Shown here piece after piece: positions 41,807 through 56,700 of a stretch of DNA of 64,000 nucleotides. Source of the DNA: Molanna angustata (taxonomy: Eukaryota; Arthropoda; Insecta; Trichoptera; Molannidae). Where the stretch lies: the NCBI GenBank assembly GCA_963576475.1, contig OY754970.1, positions 37,475,447 through 37,539,446 of the forward strand, written 5' to 3'. The position numbers were made by a program, and so were the translations under genes. The notes under the pieces are model-generated. The model had not been told where the DNA came from. It did no database searches and was given only the letters and a program-made list of their open reading frames with translations. Numbering within the stretch: the stretch's first letter is position 1; each line of letters opens with the position of its first letter.

Positions 41807-41990
41807 GGGGGGCAAGTCTGATCAACCGTCGAAATCAAAAACCTCCATGTTTACCCATATCATGGATACAAATATCATATGGAGTTCTTTAATATCCTAG
41901 CATAGTATAGAACTCCATATGATAATTATATCCATGATATGGGTAAACATGGAGGGTTTTGATTTCGACAGTCAACCAGACTTGCCCCCC
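41807..41990. mobile_element. 184-bp fold-back MITE, copy 2
   Basis: It starts 'ggggggcaagtctgat' and ends 'ccagacttgcccccc', with arms matching over about 80 bp through 'tttacccatatcatgg' and 'catatggagttct'. It is the same family as 35708-35890. Its arms pair better with each other than that copy's do, so it may be the younger insertion. Confidence 0.8.
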
Positions 41991-42349
41991 AGACTGTTAA
42001 AATGGTAGTTTAGTTGGTGATTAATTAATCATTTTCTTTCTGTTTTTGTTCTGAAAAAAAAAACTATGCATAGCAATCTTATTCAGTTATTCTTATCATT
42101 TATGTAAACATTGCTAAACTTTATTTCTTGATCATGCTTTTTAGCCTGTTAATATTTTATTGTTTTGCTACAGTTTACAACCATTATTGAGATAACAATA
42201 AACATTTTTATACAGTTTTATATAACATGAAGTAAATTATTATAAATATTATAATTTATTCAAGTGAAACTGTTAGGACGCAACACAAACACCACCAACT
42301 ACGTTACTTATTCACTTACATATTTTGAAGTTAATATTTTAATTTTTCA

Positions 42350-42469
42350 GGCCCGAATTTGTAAAACGTACTTAGAACTTTTTGAATACTTAATATGACA
42401 GATTCTATACATTTCAGTATGCTAAGTATTGACCCAGGTACTGAGAATGGTTTATAATTACGGGCCCTT
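42350..42469. mobile_element. Possible 120-bp MITE
   Basis: The ends 'ggcccgaatttgtaaaac' and complement 'ggcccgtaattataaacc' pair imperfectly. Internal 'gtacttag/ctaagtatt' continue the inverted symmetry. It is short and diverged, and I see no clear target duplication. Confidence 0.4.
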
Positions 42470-44785
42470 ATTTGTGTTTCAATCTTTGATATATTTACAA
42501 CTCTTTTGACAAAATGTTGAATATCAATTTTTCATTTTTTTTTAAATCATAAATATTTTATAAAACATTTTTTTTAAAGGAATTGTTGTAAAACAATATT
42601 ATGTAAAAATATTTTCCCTCTTTTTATAAACATAGTAAAAAATTGACAGAAAATCTTGCAGCAATATAATATGAGTTGAAATTTGAAGAAATATTTCTAA
42701 AACATTGAATGTATATTGGAATTTAAATTGCGATGTGTTTTTGAAACCAATTTGTTGGAGTAATTAATTAGATAAAATTGTGAAATAATCAATTTTTTAT
42801 TGCTTTAAATTATGTATACCTATTGTAAAAATTACATGGCAATGTAGCTTTTTTCATATAGTATATAAGTGACATCACTATGTAATAAATAATATGTCAA
42901 CTTCTTCATTCATTGTTTTATTTTAAAAAAAATTAACATTTGTCTCAACATTTCATATTTGAAGTCTCAAAGAGTATTAAAAATTATTTATTATTTTCAT
43001 CTAGTATATTTAAAATAGAATAAGAAATTTAAATAATCTTTTATATAAAAGAAACAACTTCAAAATTAATACATGTCAAGATAGAAGAATGTGGTGTTCG
43101 GTTCTCTGCCTAACCCATGAAGGACATGGCGTGATGGTATGTATGTAGTATTTATTATCTTTCATACAATTCTCCTATACAATTATACGCTAATTGAAGA
43201 GTTTCATGATTCTTACCATCAAATCTCTTTGCTTAATTCAGATGGAACCATCCCCAAAGTAATCCCTTTCTATTGAAAAAGGAATCATTAATCTGGGACT
43301 ATGTGGTAAAGAATTATCACTGATTTATCAATAATTTAGTTTTTGATGATTTTATCATGGATCCCATCATCGGATCTTGTCCTAATTGTATTGGGACCAA
43401 TCAGAAGATCCCCCTTTTCTAAAGAAAAAAGGATCATCGAAATCAGACAATGTGGTAAAAAGGTATTGCTTATTATACATTAAAATAAAATTCAATTCAA
43501 ATTAATAACCTCGTCCGTTTTCGGAAGTCTGTTAAAAAATATATAAAACTATGAGATCTTCAAATACTTTCATAGTAACTTACAATACCTCTCCAAGGAG
43601 CCGTTTCCAGAATATGGGTGCCCAAATCTAATTGAAATTTCAAATAATATTTTCACATTCTGTAGTACCTACAGTTGATAATTATATATTATCATAATAT
43701 ACTGTTTGTTAATTAATTAAATATAAAATAATAAATATAATGGACAGATATGTCTATTTTTTCATGTATCGGTTAAATCCACTAATCAAAAAAGGACTTT
43801 ATTTATTTCAAACCAATTTATTCATCTACAATTGAAAAATTATGTATATTCAATTATAGCATTTTCATGAATGCCTAATATTGGTAACACAAAACAAATC
43901 ATACATTTTTAAACACATTAAAAATCAAAATATGTATAATCAACAGGGCCGACCATCATGGCAATAAATCACAATTATTATAAACCATATAATCCATAAA
44001 AATTTACCGGGTTGTGTCTTGACAGTCATTTCACAAAATTTAATAATAAAACAAATTAAGGTGCTAAAATATTCAAACGAAAAATTTGGATGGTTTTTGA
44101 GGTCCTGCAAGTGAAATATTCCATGATTTTTTTTATGTAATAGGTGTAAATTTTGATCGAAATTTTGGTTAACACAAAAAATGCACAAGTTCAGGAATTC
44201 AAGTCATAATATTATAAGAAAATTTATTCGGACAAAAGTTTAAATATTTTTTTCTCTGATTTTTCAAGTACTAATATATGAATGCTTCCGAACATTTGCA
44301 CACTATTACACTTTTGATATTGCGCCTCTGACCGTCTATTCCGCCTCTACGCCGCGTCGGACAGATAGTTGTATCTGTATCGTTGATATTTAGGTATTTC
44401 CATAGAATAGTAACTTATCGCGTAAAATGAGCGCTCCGTTTGAATAAACATCTTAATAAGAATGTTTCGTATTCGTGTCATGATTATCAAAATAAAACAA
44501 ATATATTCATATCTAGTGATGTGCATAGTTGTGAATAATAATAATAATGTATAATTAAATAGATTTATCTTTAGTTTGGACCTACTTTCATTACACAGTT
44601 CACTGGAAGGTCTACACTATTATTTATGTTATCTAGCGATCGTGTTTACTAATAACAAAAATGCAACGTGCATAATTTATAGTGAATCAAAAATATTTGT
44701 TGTGTGACGTTCAAAATTTATCGATTTTTAGTGTGACTATTGAATTGTTTAACGATTTTTTTTGTAAAAAAATAATTTTAACAAA
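42470..44785. other. Upstream region of white
   Basis: No exon is seen upstream of the white start codon. The white 5' UTR and promoter should lie near the right end, but I cannot identify a TATA box or initiator with confidence. Around 43255-43460 two diverged direct copies of 'aaaaagga...tcatt/tcatcg...gtggtaaa' occur. A GC-richer patch lies at 44330-44360. Confidence 0.4.
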
Positions 44786-47700
44786 ATGACAGCTGGTACG
44801 GACGAACATGAACCTCTAATTACTACTTCTACAGAACATCAAAGGGCAACATATAGGAGTCATGTGAGTAATCTTATGGATTTTTATATTATTATAAATA
44901 AAAATATTAATAATATTACCCTGGTATTTGTATTGTTTGAATATATATTTTATTGTTATGTACAGTCATGCAGTTTCGTACACAGTACTTGTTCAAAAAA
45001 AAAATGTTCTGCATAACTGAAACCAGTGGTTACAAAAAGTTTCAAAACGCACAAAAAATGTAAATCCGAATATAATTCCTTCAAACATGGAATATTTCTT
45101 TATATTTTTCGTATAAAATTGATAATTTGTTCATTACCAATATATATTATTTCTCTCTTAATTAAAATGAATATAAACATTTTAATTCGTGAATATTTAT
45201 TAAATTTGTAACAATACTAAATTTCTTACGTAGACTACGTCCGCTATTTAACACATAGTTAAAAGGCATTTTGTATATTGAATGAATATCATTTTTAACT
45301 GTTTTTAGCCGACTTAAAAAACTAGTTTATGTTTCAACATGATTTTTTTATTGTTTGTTTCCGATTTATGCCTTAAATTATTTTTTTAAATATATTTATG
45401 GTATCTACCTAATCTAAATATAATCTAAATCATTCTGTTAACATGAATTAGAATTTATATTTTTCAATAATTAAAATAACTCAACTATTAAAATAACTCA
45501 AAATTAAGCAGTTTTTCGAGTGTTTTTTTTTCTGTGCATATTTTTTTTCTGTAATTCTATTCGCTAGCATTTACAGTACTGTCTGAACAAGTTTTATTGT
45601 CAAGCGGCAATTAGCTTTACCAAATAATTAAATATTTCTCCACAAACAAATTCTTTTAGCTTAAATTGAATCTTTGATATCAGGTACCTATTTCCTCAGA
45701 TATTGCATTTATTATAATATACGAGTTACTTCTCAAAGAATCACGCAAACGCTATCGCGTTTTTCTGTTAGGTATATTTTGAACTAGGTATGCGTTATGT
45801 TTAGTGATGTCCGTGGTATGTTTGAAGAAAGCGTATTTGAAAACTGTTTCTCCACCGGCAATCGAACCTGGGACCTTTGGCTCAGATGTCCTATATCTAT
45901 CTACTGAGACACGAAAATAGTTCTCACATTCGCAAACGCCTGATTAAAATAATACAATTTGTATAGCCCGTAGTTCCTTTTTTCTAAGATTAATAATGTA
46001 ATAATAAAAAACACTTTCTTGCAACCTGCGCAAGTGGCAAGGTTATTGCCATATGGCAATTTCTTCTATATAACCATTACTTCCAGCTCAGAGAAGCAGT
46101 TTTACAAGCAGTGCGTGAGAAAATGATACAAATGAATTTCTCTTCTGATGGGGATCGAACCCAGGATACCCGCACATAATACAAACGGTTCATTAACTAT
46201 GCCACGATTATCTAGTTTTATGAATGTGAGTATCATCACTTACATACAATACCAATACACCACACCTCTACTTATACTTACTCGTTCACAGTTCATGCAG
46301 CTCGGATGTGGAATCTATCCAGCAGCCGGAGAGTATCAGAGATGCCACTAATTTGATAGCATTCAAAAAGCGTCTGAAGTCACACTTTTTATCCACATAA
46401 ACACAAATTAACGTCTTTTCCCCCTTTATACCTCTTCCTTTCTCCTCTCATATCCTCCATCCAATAAACAAAGTGTATCTATCTGATTTTTTTTTTTTTA
46501 TTCTTATTTTTGTTCTTATTTATACATATATTATTTTTTGTTTTTTATATTTATTTTGTATTTTTAATTTATGATTTTTTTTTCTATTTTTCTATTTGTA
46601 TTCTTCTATCCCTGTTACTGACTGTATTTACCATGGTGGTTGACTGGTAGAGATTGCCTGCGGGCAATAAGTCCGCCACGTTGTATAAATCAATACAAGT
46701 ATTTTATTATTATTATTATCATCATCATCATCAACCCTGTCCTCCGCTGCTCTCCTCCAGTTTGCTATTCCGTGTAGTACCTATCTATGGACACCCGAAA
46801 ACAAAATGATAATGTGAAATAGAGAAACCACTATTGTAAACCAGAGGATAAACTACTAAACCACTATTGTTAACCAGAGGATAAACTACTAAACCACTAT
46901 TATAAACAGATGCCGGTTTCCTCTCTTTGTCCTTTCCCAATACTTTATTTTGCGATGCATTTTTTTTATCTTAATTTAATAAATATTTTTTTTTTCACTA
47001 TAAATCTTTTTTACTGTTACTTTGTAATATATTTTTGAATAAGGCAATTCACACTGCATTAGAGTGCTTTGTGAACTTTGTAATCTATGTGGTTGGAAAA
47101 AATCGCCCGATGGCATTAAGCCCGTCAGTGTGCAACTTATTTGTTTATAATATAATGTACAAAAAGTTAAATAGATAAACAAATAAGTACCTAAGTTGAA
47201 TAATATTATGACAACTTATCGAAAATCTATAATCCTATTGGCTCGAAGTATTTTATTTATCTATTTATTTTTTAACTTCATGTACCTACATTATAATGTA
47301 TACAATGGCGGGTTTATTGCCACAAGGCAATTTCTTCCAACCAATCAAAGCAACGTGAGGTCATAAATTGTAAATTGGTAAGTACATTAAATTTATAACA
47401 AACGAAAAGAATATTTAGAGTAAATTCACAGCAACAAAGGAAGGAAGAAATTAGAGGTAGAGGGAGGGGAGGTAGGATAGATATGGGGTGTCAGTTAAGA
47501 ATTATTAGACAGGTAAAACAGCTTTAGTTTCTTTTTGAAAAGTTGAATCGATTGAGACGTCGTAATATCATTACTTAAAGTTTTCCATAGTCTTGCTGAT
47601 TATACTTCAAAAGAGGAACTGAAAAATTCAGTAGAATGAATGAGAATAGCTAGTGTGGTACGTTCAGATCGAAGAGGCAGACCGGGATTTGAGAAGGAAA

Positions 47701-50700
47701 TAACTTTATTCTTGAGATATTGTGGTGAATTTGTGTTGTTAATTAAATTATACAGTAGAGAAAGTAAATGAATATTACGACATTTTAAAATCATTTATCG
47801 ATTATTTCTATGTAAATACATAAAGTACATAAGTTGGGCTATGCACATAGGTAGCTCGTGGGAAAGGGCTAAGCCGAGAAATTTGAAACCGTCTGTTTTT
47901 ATTGACAAACGATTTACGAGTCGGCCACAGCCACGTTGCGCGCGTGCTATGTATTCTACAATTCTACATAGATACATAATATTAACTGAGAAGCCCTATC
48001 TATCACTACAAGTATTCATTACAGATTGTATCAACATACACACACCGGCTGTCAAAGTTTAATATACTAGTTGCATGTAACACATGAGATCCAACTGTCG
48101 ATAGTTATAGTATGTACAGTTGAAGAATAAGTACCAAACTATAAACCCATAAATACAAATTATTTAATATTTTAAGATATTTGGTTTTCTATACAACACA
48201 TGTACCTAGGTATGTATGTCAAGATATGATAGTATGGAGGTCAGTCCTTTGATCCTACCCAGAATATGAAAATAGCATGGTGGTATGTATGTATGTTTGG
48301 AGATTAGTATCAAACTATTAAGTCTTCTTAAATTATTGTGTGTAGCTATTGCCATACAAATTGTATGAAGCAATGTCGTCACTAAATTCAATTTTTATAA
48401 AAATTGTTAAAAAAAATTTGAGATGTGCAATGTTAATATTTTTTATAGAAAATTAAATTATCTAGTTGGGGTGTTTCGGCTTTTTTCGATATTTAAAAAA
48501 AATGGAAATATAGGCAGTTAAACTCATAAATTTATCATAAAAAAAATATTTTTCTTAATAAAAAACGTTTGAGAAACCCTGGAATTTAAAAAAAAAATAA
48601 TTTGATATTTTGTATTTGTATATGTTTATACCAATTTTCAGCGTTCTAGCTTTTATGGTTTCTGAGATATATGGAAAAATAAAGTAAAAATTCAAAAGTT
48701 GATAACCCCTAACTGAAACAAAAATTCACAATTCTGAGTATAAAAGTTTTGTAGGCCTATAACTGTTTATATATTCTGAAATTTTGGGCTCTGTAAATTG
48801 AGCGGATCAAAAGTTATAAGGGACACACACACACACAGACACACACACACAAAACTCACACAAAATGTTCTACTCCGAATTCTGAGTAAATCCATGTATG
48901 GGAACATATATGCTGCGAGACCTCTAGTTGGTGTTATTAGCATGCAAAAAGTCCACTACACCATACAAAATTTTCCTTCGTACACGCATCTTCGCTTAAT
49001 AATGTCGATTCATTAAGAGAATTGAATTCTCATGAACGAATCGACAGTTGGAAAACAAATGAAAAAAAATAATCGAGGACACCTTTTTCAAAGTTTTCCT
49101 CACATACTATATTGGTAATCGATTTTACGCTAGATACATTAAATTGCTTAATAATAACATTTACTCACAAAATAATCATTTTCTTTTATTTACTAAATTT
49201 TCCTTAATTTAAATTTAATTGACAGTTAAATCGTGTTTAGAAATGTATATTATTATGATATTAAAATAATTTATGGTTTGTAATACTATTACTATTTGAT
49301 ATAACGATGGATGGATGGAGTCGAGAAGGGCCTTCCTGGGTTGTGAAGCCACTGATGATGAATAACACTGCAAGCGTTTTTAAATCGTATTTTTACTCTC
49401 CACACTATGGAATACTGAAGAGTCATGATTTCGCATTTTTAAGCGTATTTTTTACATCAATTTCTCAAGGGGTATCATGTCGTGAGTGCACACTATCAGT
49501 GTTATTTATAAAAATAAATTTGGTTCAATTGAGCCCGGTTCAAAGTTTTATTCTGAAATTCAAATATTCTCATATAAGAATTATTTATTCTTATATGAGA
49601 ATATTTGAATTTCAGAATAAGACTTTGAACCGGGTTCAATTGAACCAAATTTATTTTTATAAATAACACTGTATGAGTTTCGTCGTGATGTGTTTGTATG
49701 TATGGCGTACGCCGTAATATATGTAGTTGATCGCCGTACGGATTTTCCTTTTTGTGTTCTCTCTACAGCCCATACACTTAAGTACGATCGACTTCATACT
49801 AACATCATATGTGTAAAGTGCAAGACAACTTTTACTTTCTTCTCTATGAATTCATCATTTACGTTGTTTTTTTGTGTCCTTTCTGCAACCCAAACTATAA
49901 GTGCGATTGACTTCTTCGTCTACAATCTGCAGTCACCTGTTTCCGGTTTAGAAAGTCAAAGTTTCCGGTTGCCTCTCTGATTGGTTGAGATCTCGTAGTA
50001 TTAAGTCAAATGAGCTGTGAAATTTTATATTAATTTCGAAAATTTTAAAGTCAATCTACAAATTTAGTCGCTATTATTATTATAAACAAACTTAAACCTA
50101 ACCTAAGAATGCAGAAAAGAAAAGCTGGGACTAGAAGCTACCTTCTTTCAGTATCTGAACGAAGAGACAACCCATGGCATGTCCTGAAATTATTGTGCCT
50201 TACAAAGGTCCCAAAGCCAGCTATTTATATAAATAAATAAGTGTTGTTATTGTTTTGTTGACAATCTTCTTTTCGTGTTTTTATTTACAGATTTAAAAAC
50301 ATGTACCAAATTTGTTCATAGCTAGTAATATAAAGAATGGTTGTGAAGAAAATTTTAATATTATTTTTTGTTTTATTTGTCTATCACAAAAATATCAGTT
50401 CCTATTTATAGAAATATCAGTTCCTATTTATAGAAATATCAGTTCCTATTTATAGAAATATCAGTTCCTATTTATAGAAATATCAGTTCCTATTTATAGA
50501 AATATCAGTTCCTATTTATAGAAATATCAGTTCCTATTTATAGAAATATCAGTTCCTATTTATAGAAATATCAGTTCCTATTTATAGAAATATCAGTTCC
50601 TATTTATAGAAATATCAGTTCCTATTTATAGAAATATCAGTTCCTATTTATAGAAATATCAGTTCCTATTTATAGAAATGACAATAACAACAATAACAAG

Positions 50701-53700
50701 CCATAGGAAAATATGAAATAAAATATTTCACGAAAGATTTTGAAAAATACATCACTTCAAAACGATTCATTTGATGTAGTTATTTAAGGTTTATAGTATT
50801 CAGTTATTTTTAATAATTATTTAGTTTTATTTATGTAGATTGTATAAAAAAATTAAAAGGAATAAGACAAATATCATCTTTCCTGCAAGTTAAATATAAT
50901 TTGACACATTAATATATAACTACTAACCTTTAATTTTAACAATACCGAATGAAACGAGTGGGCTGTGGCCAACACTACATACATAGTAAGTGTACATTTT
51001 TTTTCTTGAAAAGTTAACAATACCTAAGTGCATTTTTATGAAATACATTTCTATTAGATTCTTAAACAAATAAAAGATTCACAGAGGACAAAAGTTTTCA
51101 CAATACACCATACACACAAAAATGTTGTCACAAAACTTAAAGAATGCACTTTATACATGATACATGTGAAGAAATTTATGTAAAAAAATGCATTACTAGC
51201 AAGATGAGAATGTATGAGAATGTTGATGAGGCGATGGATATTTGTCAAGATAGAAGAATGCGGTGTTCGGTTCTCACCGCTTACCCCTTGAGGAAGATAG
51301 AAATGGAGAGTAAAAAATACACTTGTCTGAAGAGACACATACAATATCAATATGAAGACAATAATTCAATTTTTCCAAACTGAAGCTATTTTACTAATGA
51401 TCTTTTACATTTTTCATATAAATATGCAATTTTACACTGAATATTTTTTTCTTTAAACGTTGACATTCTCTGAATACGCTTTCGAAGAGTGTATTTCTAC
51501 TCTATCAAAAATTCAACAAAATAAAAAATCTCGATTTTCCAGACCGTGAGAGCATTTTTAAAGTTTTAATAGATGAAATCATAGAGAAAAAATGAACCGT
51601 TGTCTATAGAAAACTAATCAGCTCTAAGTTAATGTACTTCACACGTAAATATGGTATCAATATGAAGTTCACCGGCCTTTTAGTTTTTACTCAATTTTTC
51701 ATATTTGTGTATGGCATACACACAAAACATCACAACGAGACTCAAAGTGTGCACTCTCTACGCGATACACAACACACCTGTTGAAAAAGTTATGTAAACC
51801 GATGCCGACCGCCGTGGCACAGTTGGTTTCTGTGCGGGCGTCCTGGGTTCGATCACCAGCAGAGGAAGAATTTATTTAAATTAATTTCTCTCGCTAATAT
51901 TGCTTTTTTGGGCTGGAAACACTGGTTATTTGGAAGAAATTGTCATATTATGGCAATAAACTCGCCACTTGCGCAAAGTGCAAGGAAGTTTTAATTTATT
52001 TATTTAAATTAAATACGCTTAAAATTGTGAATGTAAAAATTTTTATTAATAAAATGCTACAGAAATTGATGTTTTTAACAAATTAATGTTTCTTTTGATT
52101 GAACAAACATTTAAATTTTTGCATTATTTTGGTTTTTGCAAGAAATTGTTCTAAAACAATTTATAGCACTAGCTTCATGTGTCTTCTTTATTCTTAGGTT
52201 CCTGATAACGACCAAGACGGAGTCACACATTCTCCATCGCCAGAAGACACATCTCCTGTGTCGGACCCTGGTAGGGAGCTGTTGGGAGGAGGTTCCAAGA
52301 AAGGATACGGTGCACTGCCCACGACGACAACGTTGCCCATGCAGCCATCACAGTTCACATACACTTGGAGCGATATCAATGTCTTCACAGCAGAACCACC
52401 AGCGGACCATAAAAATAGGATTCTCTCACTCTGTGGAAGAAGAAATAGAAAACAATCCCCTCCACAGAGAAAGCAACTGCTCAAAAATGGTAACAAATAA
52501 AATATATTTATATAGCATTAGGTTTTTCTTCTTAGCGCTTTTGTCCCGTTTCTATCAGGGTACGCTTTGACCATGATCTTGGAATTGGCGAGTCTGGTTA
52601 TTACACTGAAGCGACTGCCATCTGACCTTCGTAACCCTTAGAAACGGGAACAAGACAAATTGGATCATGGCTACACATAGCTAGTGATATAAATCCGGAT
52701 ATTGATACCGGATGCTATCACCGGTATTACCGCTATTACCACTGGGCTATCACCGCTATTTTATATATAGCATTAGGTCTTTTTTTATTTATTTGGAAAC
52801 TTAACAGCTATACAATATTTTATGTTCAATTATAAATATGTATATAAAAAGTAAGCCAATTAGAAAATCTCAATTACATTATAATAGATTTTGAGTAGCT
52901 GAGTTATTTAAGTATGATGGTGAGTGTATGTGGGGGAAAGGTATGGGTAATGGATACAGAAAAGCGTTGATAAGGAAGAGATGAAGGTTTAAGGAAGATA
53001 GGTTTGATGGTATATTCTCTTGATGCGTAATGCAGATGTCAATGGACTTTGAATTACGACCCTTTTTCCTAGAAAATTAATTCTTGCAGGGGTAGGGAAG
53101 ATGCAATTTGTTTAATATATTTTTGGAAGAGAAAATTAAAAAAAATATATGATTAAAATATTTTTTTAGATCTCGATAAGAGCGCCACATATCGGGTCAA
53201 AATCTATCCTATCTTTCAATCCGGAACCAACCAACACATTAACAAAAAATCATTGAAATTTAGCGTGTACGAACATCGTGACACGATATTTATATACATT
53301 ATATTCTCAATATAAAGTATATTTCAGAGTTGTAAATATACTCGTATAGTTCAATAAATTGTGACCTATATACTTTATATATTCTCAATATAAAGTATAT
53401 TTCAGAGTTGTAAATATACTCGTATAGTTCAATAAATTGTAACCAGAGTCTAATCAGCCGAAACGATCGTCGAGAGAAGACAACACTTTTTTTAACTTTT
53501 CAATGAATAAACTTCTTACTTTTACTGCGAACCATTTTGGCATCATTTCTTCCCGAAATAAACACAAATATAATCGATGTTTTTATTTCGGCGATTGAGA
53601 CAGCGTTTATATTGTATGATTGATTGGTGGCGGCGTTTATATTGTATGATTGATGGGTGGTGGCGTTTATATTGTATGATTGATGGGTGGTGGCGTTTAT

Positions 53701-56700
53701 ATTGTATGATTGATGGGTGGTGGCGTTTATATTGTATGATTGATGGGTGGTGGCGTTTATATTGTATGATTGATGGGTGGTGGCGTTTATATTGTATGAT
53801 TGATGGGTGGTGGCGTTTATATTGTATGATTGATGGGTGGTGGCGTTTATATTGTATGATTGATGGGTGGTGGCAGATCGGTTAGCGCGCTGAGTTTGTA
53901 GTCCAGTGGTTGCGACTTCGAATAGATTTTGTTTAAACTAGTTGCATGTTACACATGAGATCCAACTGTCGATAGCGATATGTCGATGTCGATGGGCTGT
54001 AACCGGTGTCTTGTTTGAGGGCGGAGCGTAACCCTTACAAGATAATAGGAAGTTCTTGAGTCCAGTGAGTGTTATCATCGCAACGTGCCTTGATGGCAGC
54101 CTTAAGAGTTCTGTGAAACCTCTCAATTTTCCCATTGGCCTTTGGGTTATATGCGGTCGTTCTTCTTCTATCTATACCGAACTTCTTAGCGAGCTGGTTA
54201 AATAGATCAGACTCGAACTGGCGTCCTTGGTCTGAAGTCAAATAAGCAGGGCGTCCGAATCTGGAAATCCACGTCGTGACGAGAGCATCGGCTACTGTCT
54301 CTGCTGTTATGTTCTGCACAGGAACTATTTCAGGCCAGGATGTTTCACGATCAATCATTGTGACGCAGTATCTGTTATCCTGTGAAATCGCCATTGGACC
54401 GATTATATCAATATGTAGGTGTTCGAATCAACTCACGGTCTGAAAATCGCCAAGTGGCGAGATCGTATGTCGACCGACTTTTGCCTTTTGACAATGTAAA
54501 CAATGCCTCGCCCACTGTGAAACATCTTTGTTTATGTTCGTCCAAATGTATCTCTGTGTCATTAAACGTCGGGTTGAGTTGATACTTGGGTGACTCATAT
54601 TGTGTATCTTATCAAACGCCTTTCTTCTAAATTTCAGAGGTAGGTATAATCTCGCTTGCTTCATCGATATTTCGTATGAAAGTTGATGACCCGTGTCGGT
54701 CACGCTTATATTTTTGAAATGAAGATTACTCTGCTTTTTCAGCTCGCGTAATTCTTCATCTTTTTCTTGTTCTTTCGCGAGTTCACCGAAGTCGAATAAG
54801 ATCGGAAGATGTACTTCTTCTATACGTGACAATGCGTCTGCCACAGAATTTTCTTCTCCTTGGACATATTTAATTTGATTACAAAATTGGGAAATAAAAT
54901 CTAGATGTCTAAGTCTGCGTGGTGTGTCGGATGACGTCATCTTCTTGCTTAGGGCGAAAGTGAGGGGTTTATGGTCCGTATAAACAATTACCTCTCTGCC
55001 TTCTATCATATTGCGGAAATGTTTGATGGACATGTATATGGCTAGCAACTCTCAATCGTAAGTACTATATAGTTGCTGCGTTTCGCTTAATTTCTTCTCT
55101 TCTAAAGAAAAAACCGAGTGGTTGCCATTGGTTATTCACTCTTTGTTGTAAAACAGATCCTACGCACGTTCCAGAGGCGTCTGTCATAAGAGATAATGGT
55201 GCGTTATTCACAGGATGGAACAATGTGATGGCGCTTACGACGCTGTCTTTACATTGTTGAAACGCTTCATCCGCGTCTGGAGTCCAATGTATCGGCGATT
55301 TGTCTTTCTTTTTGGCGTTATGGAGATATTCATTAAGTTTATTTTGTTTTGTTGCTGCTTGAGGAATTGAGGTTCTATAAAAATTCACCATGCCTAGAAA
55401 ACGACGTAATTCTTCAATAGTTTTTGGTTTGGGATAATCTGCAATGGTTTTCACTTTGTCTTTTGTAGGCGTAACGCCTTCACTGTTAATTTCGTACCCG
55501 AGGAAATTTATTCGAGTTTTTCCGAATTCACACTTATTGATATTGATAGTTAGTCCATATTTGTCCAATCTTGATAAAACTTGGTGTAGATGATCGACAT
55601 GTTGTTCTTCGTTTTCTGACGCAATTAGGATATCGTCTAAATACACAAAAATAAAGTTAAGACCGCGAAAAATCATGTCTGCAAATCTTTGAAAAGTTTG
55701 GGCTGCGCAACGGAGGCCGAAGTTCATCTTCGTAAATTCAAAAAGTCCGAAAGGAGTCACTATTGCTGTCTTTGGAACGTCCTCCGGTGCGATAGAAAGT
55801 TGATGATACGCTCGACATAAATCTATTTTGGTAAAAATTGTTTTTCCTTCTAAAATGTAGGTGAAATCCAATAGTCGGGGTATTGGATATCGGTCTGGCA
55901 TTGTGATAGCGTTGAGTCTACGGTAGTCACCACACGCTCTGGCCTCTCCTGAGGACTTGTTGACGATATATAATGGGTTAGCCCATGGACTCTTCGAAGG
56001 TCGACAAATACCAAGATCTAACATTTTCTCGAATTCTTCTTTCGCTGCTTTATATCTAGCAGGATTTAATGGTCGTACTTTTTCGCAGATCGGCGGTCCC
56101 GTGGTGATGATGTGATGGTAGACGTCATGCTTGGGAGTTTCCTTGAAGGTATCCGGCCTTGTAACGCCCGGATACTCATGTATGATTTGATGGCAACGGT
56201 CGGTGACGTCCACAGCGTAGATCTTGCTACTGGGACAGTTGGACACGGACGTTTTGGTGGACAGGGTTGTCACCTTATCCACTAGTTTTCTTCCATGTAA
56301 GTCCACGAGTAGCTGGTTTTCTCGTAGGAAATCTGCGCCGAGGATGGACCTTTTTACATCGGCGATAATGAATGTCCATCGGAACGGTCTTCGCAGTCCC
56401 AAGTTCAGGATTAGTGATTTTTTTCCATAAGTATTTATTTTCGTTCCATTTGCGGCATATAGTTTGTATTCTGTCGGAATAGATGATCTGAAGTGATGTC
56501 TTGATAAGACGGAAATGTCGGCACCCGTGTCTACCAAGAATTGTGTTCGACTTTCTCTGTCTGTAACACATAGGCGAGACGTGCTTTCGACGCCGACTGT
56601 CTCGATCGTCGGCGCCTGCTTTAGTTTTCCGACATATATGTGCAACCTTCCTTACATCGTTTTGCTGCGGTTCCGAATTTGGTATGATACCAGCATTTGT

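Noticed and set aside
52194..52496. 100-residue minus-strand open frame
   Set aside because: It is the antisense shadow of white exon 2, whose plus-strand translation has clear family features and matching splice sites.
53577..53885. 102-residue open frame with a ten-residue repeat
   Set aside because: It exists only because the 30-bp minisatellite is in frame; there is no start context, family match or codon pattern.
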